From positions 1 through 64,000 of the forward strand of contig NZ_JAKKDU010000016.1 in NCBI RefSeq assembly GCF_021728535.1: a stretch of DNA of 64,000 nt, written 5' to 3'. This document shows, one piece after another, positions 44,381 through 52,699 of this stretch (position 1 is its first letter; each line of letters opens with the position of its first letter). Below the pieces are notes generated by a model that saw only the letters and a list, made by a program, of their open reading frames with translations, was not told the origin of the DNA and ran no database searches. Position numbers and translations under genes: made by a program. The DNA comes from Wocania arenilitoris (GTDB lineage Bacteria; Bacteroidota; Bacteroidia; Flavobacteriales; Flavobacteriaceae).

Positions 44381-44442
44381 TTGAGCGCAGTCGAAACCTA
44401 AAAAGAATTCTAGTTTTTGAAAAACCTTTCGACTGCGCTCAA
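44381..44442. repeat. Inverted repeat with 16-base arms (GAGCGCAGTCGA type)
   Basis: TTGAGCGCAGTCGAAA (44381-44396) and TTTCGACTGCGCTCAA (44427-44442) are perfect reverse complements with a 30-base spacer. TTGTC and GACAA farther out extend the symmetry. This sequence is one I recognise as widely dispersed in flavobacterial spacers (CAGGTTGAGCGCAGTCGAAACC). The remainder of 44295-44622 holds no gene. Confidence 0.7.
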
Positions 44443-44622
44443 GGAGACAACTGTTAATTTATTGGCAATTTATATGAATACATAAAATTATTGTATCGAA
44501 CTCAAGTTAATTAATAATTACAGAATAACATTTCATCCCTAAATAATAACAATTTGGCAAGTCGGTTTTTAAATAATCGAGCTTTTGCTTGATATTTGCT
44601 TCATAATTAAAAAATAATATCA

Positions 44623-45048
44623 ATGAAACATCTAATTATAATAATCTATTTAATTTTTATAAATATAACTATGGGGTTTGCACAAGAAGATAGTGTAAAC
44701 GAGATAGTAGTAAATATTTCGAATTTAAGTAGTAATAAAGGCCAAGTTTTAGTGGGGCTTTACAACACTGAAAAAAGTTTTTTAGGAAATGGGTTTAAAT
44801 ATTTTAAAACTAAAATAGAAAACAATAGTTGTAAAGTTGTTTTTAAAGATATTCCAAATGGTACTTATGCCATTTCGTTTTATCACGATGAAAACGAAAA
44901 CAATAAAATGGATACTAATTTTATAGGTATTCCTAAAGAAGATTATGGTTGCTCAAACAATGCTAAGGGTTTTATGGGACCACCAAGATGGAAAGACGCA
45001 AAATTCCAAATTCATAACGAAACAATCACACAAAATATTAAACTTTAA
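44623..45048 (+). CDS. DUF2141 exported protein
   Basis: A 141-residue protein with a signal peptide (about 1-20, GFAQ) and a DUF2141 beta-sandwich: INISNLSSNKGQVLVGLYN-type opening (NISNLSSNKGQVLVGLYNTE), FKDIPNGTYAISFYHDEN, NKMDTNFIGIPKEDYGCSNN and PPRWKDAKF. The family is found across Bacteroidota with unknown function. A broken gene follows after 12 bases on the same strand and was probably cotranscribed with it. Confidence 0.87.
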   Translation: MKHLIIIIYLIFINITMGFAQEDSVNEIVVNISNLSSNKGQVLVGLYNTEKSFLGNGFKYFKTKIENNSCKVVFKDIPNGTYAISFYHDENENNKMDTNFIGIPKEDYGCSNNAKGFMGPPRWKDAKFQIHNETITQNIKL

Positions 45049-45060
45049 AAAAGAGAAAAA

Positions 45061-45343
45061 ATGAAACATTTAATAATCATAGCAACACTTTTAGTGTCTG
45101 GAATAGTATCAGCTCAGAGTAATTAAGAAAAAGGCATGCAAAAAGCATTTCAGCTTTAGGGAAGTAATCAATCAACTGAAGCATCAAATTTATTTGAACG
45201 TATTGCAAAAGCAGAACCAGATAATTGGTTACCACTATATTATATATTACGCAGCACAAATTAATATTGTTACTAGTTTTGGCGAAAAGGATGTAGAAAA
45301 ACTTTCAGCACAACTTAAAAAAGCACAAAATTTAATTTATTAA
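45061..45343 (+). pseudogene. Decayed exported TPR-like gene
   Basis: Begins with an intact signal peptide (MKHLIIIATLLVSGIVSAQS), then meets TAA where a tyrosine is expected and TAG where a tryptophan is expected (AFQL*GSNQ). It then reads SNLFERIAKAEPDNWLPLYY, and a 7-base tandem duplication, TATATTA twice at 45236-45249, shifts the frame. The next frame continues AAQINIVTSFGEKDVEKLSAQ and stops at 45341-45343. I recall intact flavobacterial relatives (KAFELWG...LFERIA...NWLPYYYAAQ) that are clearly longer, so the 3' half is also lost. Confidence 0.8.
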
Positions 45344-45414
45344 CTAGTGTGTTTTGTAACAAAAAGCAAAGGCTTACGTCAAATAATTGAATCATCAATT
45401 AAATAAATCAATAC

Positions 45415-45573
45415 ATGAGTATCTGGAGAGTTTTGCTTTCAATTATTTGTCCGCCTTTAGCAGTTATAGATAAGGGTTGTGGCTCTATATTAATCACTTT
45501 TTTATTATGGCTTTGTGGCTGGGTACCCGGTGTTATTGCTGCGCTGGTTATTATTAATAATCCAAATCGATAA
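45415..45573 (+). CDS. YqaE/Pmp3-family small membrane protein
   Basis: A 52-residue protein with two membrane helices: SIWRVLLSIICPPLAVID at the start and a glycine/tryptophan-rich second helix with LWLCGWVPGVIAALVII, ending NNPNR. This is the layout of the YqaE/Pmp3 proteolipids linked to membrane potential and stress in other organisms. It lies 72 bases after the pseudogene and 30 bases before lipB, on the same strand. Confidence 0.85.
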   Translation: MSIWRVLLSIICPPLAVIDKGCGSILITFLLWLCGWVPGVIAALVIINNPNR

Positions 45574-45588
45574 CATATAAAAATATCG

Positions 45589-45596
45589 TAATTTTG
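45589..45596 (+). promoter_or_regulatory. lipB -7 promoter box, possibly leaderless
   Basis: TAATTTTG fits TAnnTTTG and ends six bases before the lipB ATG at 45603, so transcription would begin at or next to the start codon. No TTTG is seen at the -33 position. Confidence 0.4.
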
Positions 45597-45602
45597 CACT
45601 CT

Positions 45603-46325
45603 ATGAATAAGACAATAGAACTGCAAGATTTAGGCAATAAAGACTACAAACAAACTTGGGATTACCAAGAGCAGTTGTTTAAAGGCATTGTAGATACTAA
45701 AATTAAAAACAGACGAGAAGATGCTGGGTTAGAAACTAAAAACTATTTTTTGTTTGTAGAGCATCCGCATGTTTATACCTTGGGTAAGAGTGGCGACTTT
45801 TCTAATTTACTTGTTTCAGAAACCGAATTAAAAGAAAAAAACGCCACCTTTTATAAAGTAAATAGAGGAGGAGATATAACCTATCATGGTCCTGGGCAAG
45901 TAGTTGGTTACCCTATTTTAGACTTAGATAATTTTTTTACCGATATACATAAATATCTACGCTTTTTAGAAGAAATGATAATTTTAACCCTTGCCGAATA
46001 CGGTTTAAAAGCTGAAAGAAGTAAAGGCGAAACAGGTGTTTGGTTAGATGTTGGAACACCATTTGCCCGTAAAATTTGCGCCATGGGTGTACGTGCTAGT
46101 CGATGGGTAACTATGCATGGTTTTGCACTTAATGTAAACGCTAATTTGGGCTATTTTGACCTTATGATACCTTGTGGTATTCGAGGTAAGGCGGTTACTT
46201 CTTTAAATGTAGAACTTGGTGTAAAAGAAGTTTCTATGGAAGAAGTAAAAGAAAAATTGCTAAAACATTTTAAAGCACTTTTTGAAGCTAAGCTTATAAA
46301 AAATGAAAATAAAGCGCTTTTTTAA
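45603..46325 (+). CDS. lipB: Lipoyl(octanoyl) transferase
   Basis: A 240-residue enzyme from ATG 45603 (MNKTIELQDLGNKDYK) that moves octanoyl groups from acyl carrier protein to lipoyl domains. Family blocks: FVEHPHVYTLGKSGD, KVNRGGDITYHGPGQVVGYP, GVWLDV, KICAMGVRASRWVTMHGFAL with the active-site lysine, and MIPCGIRGKAVTSL with the catalytic cysteine. The length is normal. The nearby -7 box supports this start over a TTG nine bases upstream. Confidence 0.95.
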   Translation: MNKTIELQDLGNKDYKQTWDYQEQLFKGIVDTKIKNRREDAGLETKNYFLFVEHPHVYTLGKSGDFSNLLVSETELKEKNATFYKVNRGGDITYHGPGQVVGYPILDLDNFFTDIHKYLRFLEEMIILTLAEYGLKAERSKGETGVWLDVGTPFARKICAMGVRASRWVTMHGFALNVNANLGYFDLMIPCGIRGKAVTSLNVELGVKEVSMEEVKEKLLKHFKALFEAKLIKNENKALF

Positions 46326-46340
46326 AATACTGCTATTAGT

Positions 46341-46715
46341 ATGCTTATTCCTTTATCAATGATTCTTACTGGTTTTTTAAGTATTATTTATCATATAAAA
46401 ACTTTAAAACATTATAGTTTGAATTTTGTTTATAAAGATTTTAAGGATGCTGTTTTATGGATAGGTAACTTACTCTTAGCTATATCTATTTTTACAATGG
46501 CTTTCTTTATGTTGTTTGCTATATATAGTCTTAATGAAGTAGACTTAAGCTTCGAATTTATTTATATGTTTATTTTTTGTGGTATTATTTTATTACTAGG
46601 AGTAACGCTAATTTTGGAAGAAAGATTATTATATAGAAAATATGTTTTTTTTAAAGAACAATCCAGAATAAATAAGATTGATGATATTTCAGGCCATAAG
46701 GGTGATAATCTTTAA
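46341..46715 (+). CDS. Small membrane protein of unknown function
   Basis: A 124-residue protein with three hydrophobic segments (about 2-18, 38-62, 72-92) and a charged C-terminal tail (EERLLYRKYVFFKEQSRINK). No family recognised. It starts 15 bases after the lipB stop, so it may be cotranscribed, but nothing ties its role to lipoylation. Confidence 0.55.
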   Translation: MLIPLSMILTGFLSIIYHIKTLKHYSLNFVYKDFKDAVLWIGNLLLAISIFTMAFFMLFAIYSLNEVDLSFEFIYMFIFCGIILLLGVTLILEERLLYRKYVFFKEQSRINKIDDISGHKGDNL

Positions 46716-46732
46716 GTTTTTAGCACAAGACT

Positions 46733-48193
46733 CTAGTCGTAATTACCAAGAGGCTTCTTTTTAGAATAATTAATGCCTAAATCGTTAGTTCTTACTTCTT
46801 TTAGTTTTTTTGCTAATTTCTTTTTAAACTTCACCACAACTTTGGCATAATTTGGATTGTGGGCTAAATTGGTAAACTGTTTTGGGTCGTTTTCCATATC
46901 AAAAAGCTCCATACCTGCTGAAGCATCTTCGTTGTATTGAATATAAGCCCATTTATCATCTCGTAATAAAAAGGTTTTCCCGCCTTGCGATACACTAAAT
47001 GCCATATCTCTAACTTTCTTTTTAGGCTTATCAATGGTTTTTACTAAGCTTTTTCCTTGTATGTGTTTTGAAGGTTTTAAACCTGCTAATTCAGAAATGG
47101 TTGGATATAAATCAATCAGCTCTACAAACGAGTTGCAAACAGCTGCTTTTTTACCAGGAACCTTTATAATCAATGGAACTCTAACCGATTCTTCATGTAA
47201 ACTCACTTTCATCCAAAAATTATGCTCGCCTAAATGAAACCCATGATCGGAAGTGAAAATAACAATGGTATTAGCTTCTAAACCTTCATCTTTAAGTGTT
47301 TTTAATACTTTGCCTACTTGCGCATCCATATACGATACCGATGCATAATAGGCAGCAATTGCTTTTTTTTCTTGTTCTAAATTCATTTGTGCGTTAACAC
47401 TAGTAACGTAATTAATACCTCGTTTTGGTATATCGTCCCAATCGCCATCAACTTTTTTGGGTAGTGTTACCTCGCTAAACGGATAGGGTTCAAAATACGG
47501 TTTAGGTGCCACAAAAGGTACATGAGGACGCACAAAACCAACAGCTAAAAAGAAAGGTTCGTTTTTGTGTTTTTTAATAAGTTCTGAGACTTTTTTAGCT
47601 GTTTTTCCATCTGAGTGAACTAAATCATCGCCGTCAGCTTTTACAATAGTCATAACATTTCCGCCTTTTCTTTCAATTTTCCCATCAGGGTTTCCTTGAA
47701 CCAATTCTGCATCACCAATGGCTTTCCATTCAGGTCCTTGACTGTTAAAACGTTCAGTCCATGAGGCTTCATCATCTTGTCCGTTCGAGCCTGTTTCAAT
47801 ATCAATAGGAACACCCATATGATAAATTTTACTCACTCTAGCTGTATAATAGCCATTGTCTTTAAATAATTGAGACCATGTTTTTCTTTCGTTTCCAATA
47901 TTTTTTCTACCACTTACATAGCCAAAAGTAGTGGTGGCGTTTGGGTAGTAACCCGACATAAAAGACGCTCGAGATGGCCCACAAACAGGATATTGCGTAT
48001 AAGCTTTAGTGTATTTAACACCTTCTGAAGCAAGTTTATCAATGTTTGGTGTATGGCATGCTTTATTTTCGTAAGATGAGACTGCGGTTGCTGTTAAATC
48101 ATCAGAAATAATAAACAGTATGTTTGGTTTTTTGTTTTGAGAAAATATGGTTATACTGAATAAAAAGAGTAAAAGAAAGGTGAGTTGTTTCAT
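46733..48193 (-). CDS. Secreted formylglycine-dependent sulfatase
   Basis: A 486-residue sulfatase with a signal peptide (about 1-19, TIFSQ). The modification motif is CGPSRASF at Cys71 (C-x-P-S-R), to be converted to formylglycine. Metal ligands are seen in ISDDLTA (Asp31, Asp32), VIFTSDHGFHLGEH and the SYENKACHTPNIDKLA segment. It resembles iduronate-2-sulfatase-like S1 enzymes, which in marine Bacteroidota remove sulfate from algal polysaccharides; the actual glycan is unknown. It stands alone here, not in a polysaccharide locus. The maturase is not in this window. Confidence 0.92.
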   Translation of the reverse strand: MKQLTFLLLFLFSITIFSQNKKPNILFIISDDLTATAVSSYENKACHTPNIDKLASEGVKYTKAYTQYPVCGPSRASFMSGYYPNATTTFGYVSGRKNIGNERKTWSQLFKDNGYYTARVSKIYHMGVPIDIETGSNGQDDEASWTERFNSQGPEWKAIGDAELVQGNPDGKIERKGGNVMTIVKADGDDLVHSDGKTAKKVSELIKKHKNEPFFLAVGFVRPHVPFVAPKPYFEPYPFSEVTLPKKVDGDWDDIPKRGINYVTSVNAQMNLEQEKKAIAAYYASVSYMDAQVGKVLKTLKDEGLEANTIVIFTSDHGFHLGEHNFWMKVSLHEESVRVPLIIKVPGKKAAVCNSFVELIDLYPTISELAGLKPSKHIQGKSLVKTIDKPKKKVRDMAFSVSQGGKTFLLRDDKWAYIQYNEDASAGMELFDMENDPKQFTNLAHNPNYAKVVVKFKKKLAKKLKEVRTNDLGINYSKKKPLGNYD

Positions 48194-48392
48194 GTTTATT
48201 AGCAGGTTAATTTAGCTGTATTTATAAAGTTTTGTTTCAATAAACTTTATAGAATGTTATACAAATTTCGTTTTTTTTTATAATTTCAAGTTATTAAACC
48301 CACATTATGCTTTAGAGATTAGAATTGTTAATTTTAAAATTTCACAAAGCATTGATGTGTAGTTCATTGTAATGCATCTTTCTATTGCATAA

Positions 48393-48548
48393 TTCAGGTT
48401 AAAAGACTTTTGGGCAACGGAGTCCTCCTTTAGGTTCATTATGGTGGCTTATAATCTTATGAGTTTGTTTAGGTATAGAAAGATGTTAAAGATAGCTTTA
48501 TCTACGCAAAAAAAGACCTTGGATGGACGGATTATTCTCCCAAATTAA
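48393..48548 (+). pseudogene. C-terminal transposase fragment (IS4/IS1380-like)
   Basis: The frame from 48393 reads FRLKDFWATESSFRFIMVAY followed by NLMSLFRYRKMLKIALSTQK and stops at 48546-48548. FWAT-(E)-SFRFIMVAYNLMSLFR is a C-terminal motif I recall from IS1380/IS4-type transposases of Bacteroidota. The catalytic part is missing. TGCATAATTC-GGTT-like sequences lie on both sides (48387 and 48580 regions), possibly the remains of element ends. Otherwise the spacer 48194-48655 contains no gene. Confidence 0.65.
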
Positions 48549-48655
48549 TAATTTAAGCCCACCTTTTGTTTATTCCTAATGCATAATTCGGGTTTAAATA
48601 TTGAATAGCATTTTTAGTATTAGATTAAAAAACGAGTGAAAAGTTTAAATTATAT

Positions 48656-51013
48656 TTAAAAATTAACCCGAATGCTAACGTTTGGTGTAATACCTAAGGA
48701 TTGGTTTTCTACTTTGTTAACCATATTATCAGAATCTAAAGTGTAGTAGGCGTTAATTATGTTTTTCTGATTAAAAATATTCCATATTGAAGCACCAACA
48801 ATAGCACGCGCCGTGTCTGAAACATCGAAAGCGTAGGTTGCAGAACAATCTGCACGCAAATAATCGTCTAAGTTACTATCGTTAGGTGAGGCGTATGTAA
48901 TAACATTGTCATCTGGATTGTCATTTGCGTAATCTGGTAACGTAGTAGGTTTTCCAGAGTGCCAATTTAAACCCAATGCAAGCTTAACATCATTATAGGT
49001 GTAAACTCCAGAAAGCGATATAGCATGACGAATATCGGCATTGTTAGGAAACGGATTGCCATTATTTAAATCTGGAAATGTGTAATCGTTTTTACTGTAA
49101 GAATAACTTAGCCATGTGCTAACAACATTGTTAAACTGTTTGTTTACCAAAAAGTCGATGCCTTTAATTTGATAGCTACCAACACTATTTACAAATTGAT
49201 ATTGGTTTTGAAACCCTTGACTACGCGTAGTAATACCATCCACCTTTTTGAGATAACCTTCGGCACTAATTAGTAATTTATTTTTGTTGAAATGAATACC
49301 CGCTGAAGCTTGCTTGCTTTTTAAAATAGGAACGGGATAAATATTTTTGTTATTTATAACTTCAGTATCTGTTTCATTATTAGATAATATCCAACGTCGG
49401 TTTTCAATACCTAAAAAATCATTTTGCAAATCGATGATTTGAGTTGTAGTTTGACTTTTAAGTTCACCTAATAACTCAAGCCTGAAATTATTTAAAAAGC
49501 GTTGACTAAAGCTTAATCGAGGCTCAAAAAGCGTTGTGCTAAAATTTGGAAAGTAGTTTACTCGATTACCAAGATTTAATTTGGTTTTAGCATCGTTTGA
49601 TAAAAACGCCCCTTCTACATAAAGTGAATGACTGCGAACAACATCTTTAATATAACTTCTGAAAATAGGATTGTTAACATCTTCTAAATTACTAATGCCT
49701 ACTTCAATAAATTGATAGCCACCATTAAATTTAAAATTACTGTTGGGCTTGTAATTTATATCTAGTTTTGCTGAGCCATCAATAACTTTGTTTTCTTGAA
49801 TTAAGCGTTGTTGATTTATAACATCAAAATTAGTAGCATCCAAATCGTATTTGGTAACATAAACTTGTGCTGTAGTTGAAAGATTTGAGCTCCAATCTCT
49901 TGTATACGAAAACCCAAATGCTGAGTTTTGCTGAGATAATTTGCTGTTTAAAGCTTCATTTCTATCATTAATATTGGCTTGTTCTTCGTAATCTAATTTA
50001 TTATTTGCATTAAAAAAATGAAGTCTTATTTTATCTTTTTCTGTAATATCGTATAAGAATTTTGCGGTTATATCATAAAAATAAAACGATTCATTTTTAT
50101 CGATAGCATCATCATTTAAGCTAAAATTTGTTAAATCGGAATCTTGAAAAACACGTTTTTTATAAAGGTCGTAAGTTGGTGTGGTTACTAAATCTGTAAC
50201 CGAACGACGTGTAGAAATTTGCAATTCGGTATTATGAGTTAATGGAATTTTAGCAAAAACATCGGCATTTATTAAATTAAATCCACCACCAGCTTTAAAA
50301 GTGTTATCAATTTCATTGGGCATTTGCATATCAATAATACTAGAAATACCATCACCATACTTTGCTGGTGTGCCGTTTTTTGAAACGTTAACTTGTTTTG
50401 TAGTGTATGGATTAAAAGCCGAAATTAATCCGAAAAAATGCCCCGATTGATACATTTTAATACCATCCCAAAGCAATAAATTCTGATCGTGTGTGCCACC
50501 GCGAATATTAATGTTAGACACAGTTTCATCAATACTTAAAACTCCAGGAAGCGACTGTATGGTTTGTAAGACATCGGGTTCTATTAACCCTGGAAGTATC
50601 CCAAAGGTTTCGGGTTTTATAGTAACTTTACCATCATTTAATTTTGTAATACCAGTGGTTAAGTAATTAGTTATTATAACTTCGTCTAGCCGTTGTGTAT
50701 TGGTAAACGATTTATCTCTTTTACGTGCTTTTATGGCAATAAATCGATTATTTAATAACTCAAAATCTAGTTTAGTTTCTTTTTTTAGAAAATCTAATAC
50801 CGCTTCTAGCGTTAAATTTTCGTCTGGAATAGCTGTTTTTTTATCTTTAATAGTAGCATCAGCATAAGAAAAACTAATGTTGTATCTGGTTTCAATAATT
50901 TTTAAAACTATGGCAAGAGTCTGTTTTTCTTTTTGAACAGTTTGAGAACTTAAAGTCAAAATATTCAAAAAAAACAATAGTATAAAGATAGAAAGTGTAC
51001 CTTTTCTACTCAC
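48656..51013 (-). CDS. FecA-type TonB-dependent receptor with STN domain
   Basis: A 785-residue outer-membrane receptor. A signal peptide (about 1-24, TLSSQ) is followed by an STN signalling domain (about 30-95, IVLKIIETRYNISFSYADAT), the extension expected for receptors that talk to a FecR anti-sigma. The plug begins with LDEVIITNYL and has LIEPDVLQTIQSLPGVLSI and NINIRGGTHDQNLLLWDGI; the barrel ends with a C-terminal aromatic strand (VSIRVNF). It lacks the carboxypeptidase-like domain of SusC proteins. The start is GTG, overlapping the fecR stop by eight bases. The ligand is unknown. Confidence 0.9.
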   Translation of the reverse strand: MSRKGTLSIFILLFFLNILTLSSQTVQKEKQTLAIVLKIIETRYNISFSYADATIKDKKTAIPDENLTLEAVLDFLKKETKLDFELLNNRFIAIKARKRDKSFTNTQRLDEVIITNYLTTGITKLNDGKVTIKPETFGILPGLIEPDVLQTIQSLPGVLSIDETVSNINIRGGTHDQNLLLWDGIKMYQSGHFFGLISAFNPYTTKQVNVSKNGTPAKYGDGISSIIDMQMPNEIDNTFKAGGGFNLINADVFAKIPLTHNTELQISTRRSVTDLVTTPTYDLYKKRVFQDSDLTNFSLNDDAIDKNESFYFYDITAKFLYDITEKDKIRLHFFNANNKLDYEEQANINDRNEALNSKLSQQNSAFGFSYTRDWSSNLSTTAQVYVTKYDLDATNFDVINQQRLIQENKVIDGSAKLDINYKPNSNFKFNGGYQFIEVGISNLEDVNNPIFRSYIKDVVRSHSLYVEGAFLSNDAKTKLNLGNRVNYFPNFSTTLFEPRLSFSQRFLNNFRLELLGELKSQTTTQIIDLQNDFLGIENRRWILSNNETDTEVINNKNIYPVPILKSKQASAGIHFNKNKLLISAEGYLKKVDGITTRSQGFQNQYQFVNSVGSYQIKGIDFLVNKQFNNVVSTWLSYSYSKNDYTFPDLNNGNPFPNNADIRHAISLSGVYTYNDVKLALGLNWHSGKPTTLPDYANDNPDDNVITYASPNDSNLDDYLRADCSATYAFDVSDTARAIVGASIWNIFNQKNIINAYYTLDSDNMVNKVENQSLGITPNVSIRVNF

Positions 51014-51902
51014 GCTTTAATGTTATAGAATTATTGTCTTTACTATGTGTTAAGTGTAAAGGTACGGTAATGTTTTTTATTGCAACATCAATATTGTTAT
51101 GAGGGAAACCAACAGTAACGAGCTCATCAGAATTTATATTTAAAAGCGTAATATTTACATGATATTGTCTTTCAAATTCTGCAATAACTTCTTTAAAAGG
51201 AAGACTTTTAAATTGACTTTCGTTATTTAACCACGAAGGTGTTAAGCGATTTTCTTTTTCTTTAGCAATTATTTTCCCATCGATAATTAAAAAACTGTCA
51301 CCAGGTTTTAATTTGGTTTCTTGGGTGTTGTATGTAACGCCAACTAATCCTTCGTAGCAAATAACCTCAAAATAATTGTCCCGTTGTTTTACATTAAATT
51401 GAGTACCATAAACCGTTACGGTTCCTGATTTTGTAATAACATTAAATGTAGAGCCTTTGGCAACTTTAAAAAAAGCTTCGCCATTAAGTTCTACTTCGCG
51501 CTCTTGTTTCCAATCTTTTTTATTAAATACTAACAACGATTTAGCATTAAGCGAAACACTTGAAGCGTCTGGTAATTCTATAGTAGTTTTTTGAGCAAAT
51601 TGAGTAGTAATAGTAGTATCTAAAGTGGTTGTGTAATAGTATAAACTAAAACAAACAGCAAGTATAGCGGCAACACGCATTAATGGTTTTATCCAATGTG
51701 TAGTTTGCTTTTTAGTGCTTTTAATTTTAGATAATACCTTATCTAACTCTGCCGAAGTATTATAATCTTCAGCCTTAAAAGCTTGCAAGCTGTTATTTAA
51801 CTTCGCTAAATCATCGTAATCTTCAAGGTTTTTAAATGCCTCAAATTCCTGATCATTTAGATCGTTATTTAACCATTTCGATATGAGTTCTTCTCTATTC
51901 AT
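51006..51902 (-). CDS. FecR-family anti-sigma factor
   Basis: A 298-residue single-pass membrane protein. A cytoplasmic N-terminus (about 1-68) is followed by a membrane helix (about 71-92, PLMRVAAILAVCFSLYYY) and a periplasmic FecR domain (IELPDASSVSLNAKSLLVF, NGEAFFKVAKGSTFNVITKSG, VYGTQFNVKQRDNYF, YEGLVGVTY, then a C-terminal secretin-like part, PFKEVIAEFERQYHVNIT). It relays the receptor STN signal to the sigma factor encoded 133 bases upstream. A bipartite sigma-type promoter (51950-51921) lies just before it. Confidence 0.92.
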   Translation of the reverse strand: MNREELISKWLNNDLNDQEFEAFKNLEDYDDLAKLNNSLQAFKAEDYNTSAELDKVLSKIKSTKKQTTHWIKPLMRVAAILAVCFSLYYYTTTLDTTITTQFAQKTTIELPDASSVSLNAKSLLVFNKKDWKQEREVELNGEAFFKVAKGSTFNVITKSGTVTVYGTQFNVKQRDNYFEVICYEGLVGVTYNTQETKLKPGDSFLIIDGKIIAKEKENRLTPSWLNNESQFKSLPFKEVIAEFERQYHVNITLLNINSDELVTVGFPHNNIDVAIKNITVPLHLTHSKDNNSITLKRE

Positions 51903-51920
51903 GATTTCGTATTCAATTAT

Positions 51921-51950
51921 ATAACAGTTAACTTTTATTTTTTCCTACCC
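51921..51950 (-). promoter_or_regulatory. Putative ECF promoter of fecR-receptor operon
   Basis: Minus strand GGGTAGGAA (51950-51942), 14 bases, CTGTTATA (51927-51920). The same pair with the same 14-base gap occurs at 52632-52662 before the divergent lipoprotein. It sits between sigma and fecR, so sigma would drive fecR and the receptor but not itself. Confidence 0.65.
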
Positions 51951-52035
51951 TTGTTTTTAAAAAAGTTCAAAATTTAATATTTAACGTTCAAGATTATGCT
52001 GTTTGATTTTGAATTTTAAACTCAAAATATTGAAC

Positions 52036-52551
52036 TTAAAGTTCCTTAATATCTTCCCTTAATTTTTTCAAAGCACCATAAATACGTTTTTCAACCGCTT
52101 TGGTCGAGATGTCTAAAAGTTCAGCAATTTCTTTAAAACGCTTTCCTTCAACTCTATTCATCATAAAAGCTACGCGCTGTGGTTCGGTTAAATTAGCTAA
52201 GGCTTTTTGTAACTTGTCATTATACTCTGCTTCCTGCATTAAAAATTCAGGGCTTTCGTTGGTAGACATTTTGGGTTTTGTTTGCTGGTGTTTTAATACC
52301 ACTTTTTGGTGCGCTGCTTCATTCAACATTAAATTATTTGCGGTAGTAAACACAAAACTTTTTGCTTTATCAGGCGAAATTTTGGCACAGTTTTGCCAAA
52401 GCTTAATAAAAGCTTCCTGCACTTTATCTTTTGGGTTTAACAATGCACCAAACTTATAGTATAAAAAGTTATGCAAATCCTTAGAGTGTTTATTAAATAT
52501 GGAAGAAAAAAGGCGTTCCTCGCAAATATTATTGTGTAATTGTTTACCCAT
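52036..52551 (-). CDS. FecI-like ECF sigma factor
   Basis: A 171-residue sigma factor: region 2 at about 15-85 (SIFNKHSKDLHNFLYYKFG, KVQEAFIKLWQNCAKI, SFVFTTANNLMLNEA) and region 4 at about 110-165 (LANLTEPQRVAFMMNRVEGK, FKEIAELLDISTKAVEKRI). It is encoded upstream of fecR and the TonB receptor and divergent from an acidic repeat lipoprotein. Its likely targets are the two GGGTAGGAA-N14-CTGTT promoters nearby. Confidence 0.92.
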   Translation of the reverse strand: MGKQLHNNICEERLFSSIFNKHSKDLHNFLYYKFGALLNPKDKVQEAFIKLWQNCAKISPDKAKSFVFTTANNLMLNEAAHQKVVLKHQQTKPKMSTNESPEFLMQEAEYNDKLQKALANLTEPQRVAFMMNRVEGKRFKEIAELLDISTKAVEKRIYGALKKLREDIKEL

Positions 52552-52631
52552 TGTAATTGGTGCTTAATGCTACTAAAATACCTTTTTTGGAGTTTAGATT
52601 TTGATTTTTTTTGGAATTTTTTTGATGTTGA

Positions 52632-52662
52632 GGGTAGGAATTTTTAAAGTTATCCTGTTTTA
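52632..52662 (+). promoter_or_regulatory. Putative ECF promoter of the acidic repeat lipoprotein
   Basis: GGGTAGGAA (52632-52640), 14 bases, CTGTTTTA (52655-52662), then 37 bases to ATG 52700. It matches the fecR promoter at 51950-51920 in both elements and spacing, and the spacers also share TAAA-GTTA. Confidence 0.65.
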
Positions 52663-52699
52663 TATTCAAAATGCTATGTTTAACCCAAATTTTAATATC

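Noticed and set aside
52601-52699. N-terminal extension of the acidic lipoprotein from an ATG-like start at 52601
   Set aside because: The extension runs through the putative sigma promoter, and the lipoprotein signal peptide begins at 52700.
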